In this document: piece by piece, positions 51,214 to 56,154 of the stretch
How the letters are laid out: each line of letters begins with the position of its first letter
How positions within the stretch are numbered: position 1 is the stretch's first letter
Origin: JBBQER01 sp052148155
Lineage (GTDB): Bacteria > Actinomycetota > Acidimicrobiia > IMCC26256 > PALSA-610
Length of the DNA: 56,154 nt
Assembly: GCA_052148155.1 (NCBI GenBank)
Contig: JBKQIY010000136.1
Location: forward strand, 1-56,154
Reading direction: 5' to 3'
Notes under the pieces: generated by a model
The model's input: the letters and a program-made list of their open reading frames with translations, nothing else
Database searches by the model: none
What the model was told of the DNA's origin: nothing
Made by a program: the position numbers and the translations under genes

Positions 51214-51723
51214 CTAGAAGCTTCGGCCGACGATGTTGTCGGTGTCGAAGTATTGGGCGGTGAAGTCGATGACCCGATCGGGATCGAACGCTTTGCAGGT
51301 GTAGATGTCGACCGAGAAGAACCGCACGGGTTGGTCCCAGGCGTAGAAGTGCGCGCCTGAGGTTTCCCAGTGGACCCATCCGGCCCATCCGTAGCGTTGT
51401 GACCGGTGGGTGACGGGCCGGGTGAGCGTCCGCATGTCGCAGACAGTTGCGAGTCGGTTCAGGTATTGGCGGATCTGGAGGGCGTCGATGGGCTCCGCGC
51501 AGGTGCCTTCGACGACGAGGCGTTGGCGCAGGATCTGGGGTGCGAGGTCCCGCCAGTGGTATCGCTCGCGGTGATCGTCGATCGTGCGCGGTTGGCGATG
51601 CGGGTCGGGATCCGTGCGAGAAATACTTCGATCGAGGACGGCGACTGGTTCGGGACTCCGATAGTCGAGGCGTCGAGACTGTGCACGGCGGCCGAGCGGG
51701 GGCTGGAACGATGGCGTCGTCAT
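51214..51723 (-). CDS. S-adenosylmethionine decarboxylase-like protein
   Basis: 169 residues from ATG 51723. After a 45-residue basic lead, 'LVVEGTCAEPIDALQIRQYL' and 'YGWAGWVHWETSGAHFYAWD' (near residue 118-124, where AdoMetDC places its Glu-Ser cleavage pair), then 'FFSVDIYTCKAFDPDRVIDF', match the AdoMetDC fold (His/Glu/Ser/Cys pattern). The Glu-Thr-Ser-Gly in place of Glu-Ser-His makes self-cleavage uncertain. The long N-terminal part before residue 45 looks poor, so the true start may be inside. Would make decarboxylated AdoMet for polyamines if active. Confidence 0.6.
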   Translation of the reverse strand: MTTPSFQPPLGRRAQSRRLDYRSPEPVAVLDRSISRTDPDPHRQPRTIDDHRERYHWRDLAPQILRQRLVVEGTCAEPIDALQIRQYLNRLATVCDMRTLTRPVTHRSQRYGWAGWVHWETSGAHFYAWDQPVRFFSVDIYTCKAFDPDRVIDFTAQYFDTDNIVGRSF

Positions 51724-52175
51724 GGGTAGCGTCGCGCGTCAGCGGAGCGGAAGCAGGGGCCACAAAGAAGCGGAGCCTTTCGCGGTTGCCCTTTTACGTT
51801 TGGTCGGCTGGGAGGCGAGGCACTCCCAGCCGACACCGCTTCTACGTCGTTCGTCGGTTGCCTCATCCGTGCGTCCGTGGCCAAAGTGGAACGGGACCTT
51901 TGCTTGGGGTGCCCACCGCCAGAATCGGCGATTGAACGGATCATGCGGGGCCCGGAGGTTCCGGAACTATTGGTCACCCTGACAGTTCGCAGAAAGCGCA
52001 GGACTGAGCGCGCTCGGTGAATCGACGGAGGGGTGACGTGCAACGCGACCCGGCAGATGGGCCGACGAGTACGCCGAAGACGAAGAGCGGCCCAGGTGAG
52101 GGAAAGCTTCTCGCGTTTCGGGGCGCTGGAGGCCGACGTGGCACGTTCAGATCGAATCGCCCACAATGAGGAATC
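51724..52175. other. gene-poor stretch
   Basis: About 450 bp. One weak plus-strand frame (about 51876-52019, 47 codons) starts 'VAKVERDLCLGCPPPESAIE' but its codon use is mixed. The divergent promoters for the AdoMetDC-like gene and the LAL regulator would lie here. Not otherwise recognisable. Confidence 0.4.
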
Positions 52176-55091
52176 GTGAGGCGCCGCGACCGGACCCCGA
52201 ATCTCATCGGGCGTGAGTCCGCGCTCACGGCCCTCGGCGAGACGCTGAGCGGCGTGGCCGACGCCGGGTCGGTCGTGCTCGTTCGGGGGGAGGTGGGCAT
52301 CGGGAAGACCCGCTTGCTCGAGGAGTTCGCGGCCCGGGTCGCCGAGGAGGCGCATGTCGTCCGGGGTGGTTGCGTCGAGGGCGTCTCGTATACGCCCTGG
52401 TCTGAGGCGCTGCGACGGCTGCTAAGTACCGGCGACGTGGTCGCCGACGATCTCCCGCGCCGGGTCCGGTCCCAGATCGCGCGTCTCCTCCCGCACTTGT
52501 CCCTGGACGAGGCTGATGCCGCGGGCGTCGATGAATCCGGCGGTCAGCACCTGCTGTTCGAAGCTGTCGTCGAGCTCCTGGCGCATGTCGCGTCACGCAC
52601 GCGGCTGGTCCTCATAGTCGACGACCTGCACTGGGTCGATCCCGCGAGCAGCGAGCTGATCCGCTACGTCGCCAACAATCTCGGCCGGGCGCCGATCTTG
52701 CTCGTCGTCACGTACCGTGCCGAGGACGCGGCCGCCGAGCGCGACCTGATTGCCCAACTCGCCCGGCTCGCTACTCGCCAAATTGCGCTCACACCGCTGG
52801 CGGAAGACTCGACCGCCGAGATGGCCGAGATTCTGCTCGGCCCGGACGCGAGCCCAGGCGACATTCAGCGCATCGCGCACGACGCCGATGGGAATCCTCT
52901 GTTCGTTGAGGAGCTCGTGGCCGCGCTCGGTACGACCGGTGTTCCGCAGACGGTTCGGGACCTCATGCTGGCGCGCTTCAGTGTGCTCGATGAACCCAGT
53001 CGCCACCTTGTGCGGACGGCTGCGATCATCGGCGCGACCGCGCCGCAAGCGTGGCTCGCCGCAGCCGCCGGGCTCGATGGCCACGCGACGCGCGGTGCGG
53101 CGCGCGCCGCGGTCGACCGTGGCTTGCTGATCGCGGGGGGCGACGGCACGAGCTACCACTTCCGACACGCGTTGTTGCGCCAGGCCGTGCTCGACGAACT
53201 GCTCCCCGACGAGCGCGTCGCGCTGCACGACGCGATCGCGGCCGCGCTCACGGCTCACCCGGCCGTCGCGGTCGGTATCGACCGTATCGCGGAGCTCGCG
53301 CGGCATTGGGATGCGGCTCGCGATGCGTCCTCGGCGCTGCGGTGGCTCGTCGCCGCGGCGGAGCAATCGGAACAGAGTTTCGCGTTCGAGGCCGCGTTCG
53401 ACGACTACGAACGCGCGTTGGGCTGGTGGGAATCAGTCGACGACGCGTCCGAGGTCGCCGGCATCGATCACGCGGCGTTACTACTCGACGCGGCCGACGC
53501 CGCGGGCCTGGCCGGTCACACCGGACGCGCTGCGGATCTCGCACGTGCAGGTCTCGACGAGGCATACGCGCTCGACGCAAGCCGCGGCGTCGAAGCGGCC
53601 GGTCGCGTGTACCCGCTGCTGTGGCAGGCCGATCGCGCGGCCGAGTTGTTCGAGTTCTCGACAACGATCTTGGTGCCGGTCTTGGATCGCGTCGACCCCG
53701 GCGCGCGAGCACGGTTCCTCGTGAGTCGCGTCGAGCATCTGGTCGCGTACGGCACGACGGCTGAGCTCCGCGAGCCGGCCGCGCAGATGATGGCCGCGCT
53801 GCAAGGGGTCAACGATCCGGTGCTCGAAGCTCGGGCGCATCTCGTGAGCGCGTGGTGTTTCGAGGCGTACGGCAACTTCGAGCGGGTCGAGGCCGAATAC
53901 GAACGGGCGGCGGAGATCGCCCGGAACGCGAACGCGCCGTCGATGCTCGCGCTCGTGCTCTACAACCACGCCGCGTTCAAAACCGACTTCCCGGATCTCG
54001 AGGGTTCCGTGACGATCCTCGACGAGGTTGATGCGCTCGTCGAGCGCTTCGGGTTTCGGCGCTACCTCGTGGTGAGTCGGCGTCAACGTTCGCTGACACT
54101 CTGTATGCAAGGCGACCTCGCAGGAGCCGCGGCCGCGATGGCATCGATCGACGGCGTGTTCACCGAGGGATTCGACGCGTGGGCGCGCGCGATGGGTCGC
54201 GCCTATGTCGACTACATGGCGGGGAATTCCGAGGCCGTGCTCAGGGGTCTGCGGCCCGACGTGGTGGGTGCTGCCGCGCCCGAGGACTCCGAACTCGTCA
54301 TCGAGACCGAAATGCTGCGCGCCGATGCCCTGGCGTGGAACGGCGATGTCGAGGCCGCCCGGCGCGCGGTCGACAAGGGTGAGGCCGCGGTCACGGCCGA
54401 GCACTACCGAGAAACGTACTGGCACGGTCACCTCGCGATGGTCGGCGCACGTATCGAGGCGGATAGTGCAGTCGCGGCACTGGCGACTCAGTCGATCGGT
54501 GCGATCGAGAACGCAGAAGCTCGCGCGGCCGAGATCGTTGCGGCGTGGGAAACCACCGTCTCGCAGCTCTCGCGGTCAAGTCCGCTCCTCGACGCGTACA
54601 CGATGGGGATCGACGCTGAGGTCGGCCGCTTGCGGCGAGAAGAGGCTGTCGCCCGTGCTCACCGCGCCGCCGAAGCCTTCGCGATGATCGGGTTGCCGTA
54701 CTACGCGACGTACTTCCGCTGGCGCGAGGTGGAGGCGATGTTGGACGCCGGTGACCGTCCGTTGGCGGCGGAGCTCCTGAAGCGGGCCCGGGCCATGGCG
54801 ACGACCCACGGGTTCGCGGGTCTCGACACCACGATCGTGGCGCTGGCCCGCGCCCATCAGCTGCGGCTCGGCCCGGCGCGCACAACGATCGACGGCGACG
54901 AAGCACTCTCGGTTCGCGAGCTCGAAGTGTTGCGTCTGGTGGCGAGCGGCAAGAGCAATCCGGACATCGCCGAGGCCCTGTTCATCAGCCGCCGTACTGC
55001 TGCCGCGCACGTATCGAACATCCTGCGGAAGCTGGACGCGACGTCGCGCGTCGAAGCCGTCTCGGAGGCTCATCGACGCGCGATCGTCTAG
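52176..55091 (+). CDS. LAL-type transcriptional regulator (AAA ATPase + LuxR HTH)
   Basis: 971 residues from GTG 52176. Walker A 'LVRGEVGIGKTRLLEEFAAR' (about 35-54) and Walker B 'RLVLIVDDLHWVDPASSELI' form the STAND ATPase domain; 'LVVTYRAEDAAAERDLIAQL' is sensor-like. A long helical, TPR-like region follows (about 350-880). The C-terminal LuxR HTH (about 905-971) reads 'LSVRELEVLRLVASGKSNPD' then 'FISRRTAAAHVSNILRKLDA'. This is the MalT/LAL class that activates transcription after binding a ligand and ATP. Its targets are not in view. Confidence 0.93.
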   Translation: MRRRDRTPNLIGRESALTALGETLSGVADAGSVVLVRGEVGIGKTRLLEEFAARVAEEAHVVRGGCVEGVSYTPWSEALRRLLSTGDVVADDLPRRVRSQIARLLPHLSLDEADAAGVDESGGQHLLFEAVVELLAHVASRTRLVLIVDDLHWVDPASSELIRYVANNLGRAPILLVVTYRAEDAAAERDLIAQLARLATRQIALTPLAEDSTAEMAEILLGPDASPGDIQRIAHDADGNPLFVEELVAALGTTGVPQTVRDLMLARFSVLDEPSRHLVRTAAIIGATAPQAWLAAAAGLDGHATRGAARAAVDRGLLIAGGDGTSYHFRHALLRQAVLDELLPDERVALHDAIAAALTAHPAVAVGIDRIAELARHWDAARDASSALRWLVAAAEQSEQSFAFEAAFDDYERALGWWESVDDASEVAGIDHAALLLDAADAAGLAGHTGRAADLARAGLDEAYALDASRGVEAAGRVYPLLWQADRAAELFEFSTTILVPVLDRVDPGARARFLVSRVEHLVAYGTTAELREPAAQMMAALQGVNDPVLEARAHLVSAWCFEAYGNFERVEAEYERAAEIARNANAPSMLALVLYNHAAFKTDFPDLEGSVTILDEVDALVERFGFRRYLVVSRRQRSLTLCMQGDLAGAAAAMASIDGVFTEGFDAWARAMGRAYVDYMAGNSEAVLRGLRPDVVGAAAPEDSELVIETEMLRADALAWNGDVEAARRAVDKGEAAVTAEHYRETYWHGHLAMVGARIEADSAVAALATQSIGAIENAEARAAEIVAAWETTVSQLSRSSPLLDAYTMGIDAEVGRLRREEAVARAHRAAEAFAMIGLPYYATYFRWREVEAMLDAGDRPLAAELLKRARAMATTHGFAGLDTTIVALARAHQLRLGPARTTIDGDEALSVRELEVLRLVASGKSNPDIAEALFISRRTAAAHVSNILRKLDATSRVEAVSEAHRRAIV

Positions 55092-55125
55092 CTGGCGGTC
55101 GGCGCGGCGTCAGGCCGCGTCTTCG

Positions 55126-55215
55126 TCAGTGAAACTTGTGAGAGGCGCCGGTGACCACCGCGAGAGCGGCGAGGGTCGCGATGGCGGTGGCGATGCGAGC
55201 GAGGCGAGGTTTCAT
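55126..55215 (-). CDS. possible 29-residue small membrane protein
   Basis: A 29-codon frame begins at ATG 55215, with AAAGGGA nine bases upstream. It encodes 'MKPRLARIATAIATLAALAV', then VTGASHKFH, that is a basic head, a single hydrophobic helix and a short polar tail. It is the length and shape of small single-helix membrane proteins. Codons are G/C-ended. No homologue can be named from sequence alone. Confidence 0.4.
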   Translation of the reverse strand: MKPRLARIATAIATLAALAVVTGASHKFH

Positions 55216-55392
55216 TGCAAATTGTCCCTTTCCATGAGCGCGGGGCGCGCGGAGTGTGACCAGGACTACGGCATTCGGGCGCCCGCACTTGAAGGTCCGT
55301 GCCCGATTTCACAACAGGGAGTGACCGAACGGGCCGATAACCCAGGGTCGAATCACCGGGATCTGAGTCCACAGGTCAGGGGAAGTCCGCCC

Positions 55393-55986
55393 GTGTTGCT
55401 GGTCGCCGCCGTCATTCTCAGCGTCGTCGCGGTGCGCCCCGCCGGCGGGAGCCTCTCGGCCCTTGGCCGGATGCGTCTGCGGTACGCCCCGGCGATCTTC
55501 GGAGCCCTCGCGATCCAGATCGCGATCATCTCGGTGGCCCCCGGCGGGAGTCCGTGGCTCCATCGGGCGCTCTACATCGGGTCATACGCCCTGGCGGCGG
55601 TCTTCGTGGTCGCGAACCGGCGCCTCGCCGGAATGCGATTGCTCGCGCTCGGCGCGACGCTCAACCTGATCGCGATCCTGGCGAACAACGGCATCATGCC
55701 CGCGTCGCGGAACGCCCTGCGCACTGCCGGAACGCTCACGAACTCGACCGGCTTCCTGAACTCGGCCGCGGTGCCGCATCCGCGTCTGCTCTTCCTCGGC
55801 GACATCCTCCCGGTGCCGCACGCGGTTCCGCTTGCGAACGTGTACAGCATCGGTGACGTCTGCATCGCGATCGGCGTCGCGATCGCTATACACGGTCTCG
55901 CCGGATCACGCCTCGTGCCGCGCCGCTGTCGAGCGGCGGCCGAGGTTCCCTCTCGGGGGCCCGACACGGTCGTCCCCTTATCGTGA
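55393..55986 (+). CDS. DUF5317 family membrane protein
   Basis: 197 residues from GTG 55393 (AGGGGAAG 7 bp upstream); an in-frame ATG at 55129 would add 88 uncharacteristic residues. Several hydrophobic segments, the conserved 'ANNGIMPASRNALRTAGTLT' loop and 'RLLFLGDILPVPHAVPLANV' then YSIGDVCIAIGVAIAIHG match DUF5317. The family occurs mainly in Actinomycetota and Firmicutes; function unknown. The unlisted final 168 bp of the window hold nothing that I can call. Confidence 0.82.
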   Translation: MLLVAAVILSVVAVRPAGGSLSALGRMRLRYAPAIFGALAIQIAIISVAPGGSPWLHRALYIGSYALAAVFVVANRRLAGMRLLALGATLNLIAILANNGIMPASRNALRTAGTLTNSTGFLNSAAVPHPRLLFLGDILPVPHAVPLANVYSIGDVCIAIGVAIAIHGLAGSRLVPRRCRAAAEVPSRGPDTVVPLS

Positions 55987-56154
55987 TGGAACGGCGAGGC
56001 GCGGCGCCGTCAGCGCGAGCTGCACGCCATGTACGACGCGTTTCGAACCGTCGAAACGGCCAGCGACTTCTCACGCAAGGCGCTATCGCCGCTGCCAATA
56101 GGTACGCCAGCGTCGAACGATAGGCTACCGAGGCACTACGGCAGAACGCGCGGC

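Overview
The window looks like chromosomal DNA of a high-G+C actinobacterium. The signs are strong G/C bias at third codon positions, many GTG starts and 4-bp ATGA/GTGA overlaps, a mycothiol-dependent isomerase-type N-terminus, an LAL-type LuxR regulator, a KdpD fragment and acyl-CoA genes like those of actinobacterial steroid catabolism. Families such as DUF5317 and DUF6629 and the low synteny with model genera would fit an uncultured soil lineage (Acidimicrobiia or a relative), but that placement is inference. I found no tRNA, rRNA, CRISPR array, insertion sequence or phage module. Several stretches hold decayed genes.

Layout. 1-3250: a truncated mycothiol-dependent isomerase-like gene inside a 111-bp inverted repeat, a GT39-like membrane glycosyltransferase, a lipoprotein and an MFS remnant. 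3382-7377: an amine-dehydrogenase-like oxidoreductase and an SDR with overlapping reading frames, a DUF6629 membrane protein and a class-V aminotransferase/cysteine desulfurase. 7374-12365: lacZ-type beta-galactosidase followed by a secreted six-hairpin glycosidase-like protein. 12846-13763: a MarR-VOC fusion with a clear palindrome upstream. 14377-24864: secreted esterase, a frameshifted orphan gene, LLM flavin oxidoreductase, VOC protein, J-domain/zinc-ribbon protein, sedolisin peptidase, DsbB-like protein and a phospholipase C-type lipoprotein.

26311-36325 is the centre of interest: eight same-strand genes, mostly overlapping by 4 bp, encoding an amidohydrolase, a single-chain double acyl-CoA dehydrogenase, an acyl-CoA ligase, an Ltp2-type thiolase-fold protein that lacks the usual nucleophilic cysteine, its DUF35 zinc-ribbon partner, an MFE-2-type SDR, a double-hotdog MaoC hydratase and an N-acyl-D-amino-acid deacylase-like amidohydrolase. 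Together they can be read as a self-contained acid activation, dehydrogenation, hydration and retro-aldol (or oxidation) cycle like steroid side-chain degradation, with two hydrolases added at the ends. Just downstream are two divergent paralogous TetR regulators with a shared AAACC-N2-GGTTT palindrome.

38247-39616 holds a secreted protein with proline-rich heptad tracts and a truncated relative of it. 39894-43129 groups oxidative-damage functions on one strand (msrB-msrA, a UBP zinc finger, an Ohr-like protein, an HtrA-like protease). 43376-50491 has an MFS exporter with an extra C-terminal domain, a thiolase broken by a one-base frameshift, poxB-type pyruvate oxidase, a Dps-like protein and a KdpD sensor fragment without a kinase. 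50831-55986 has a small CxxC protein, an AdoMet decarboxylase-like protein, a large LAL regulator and a DUF5317 membrane protein.
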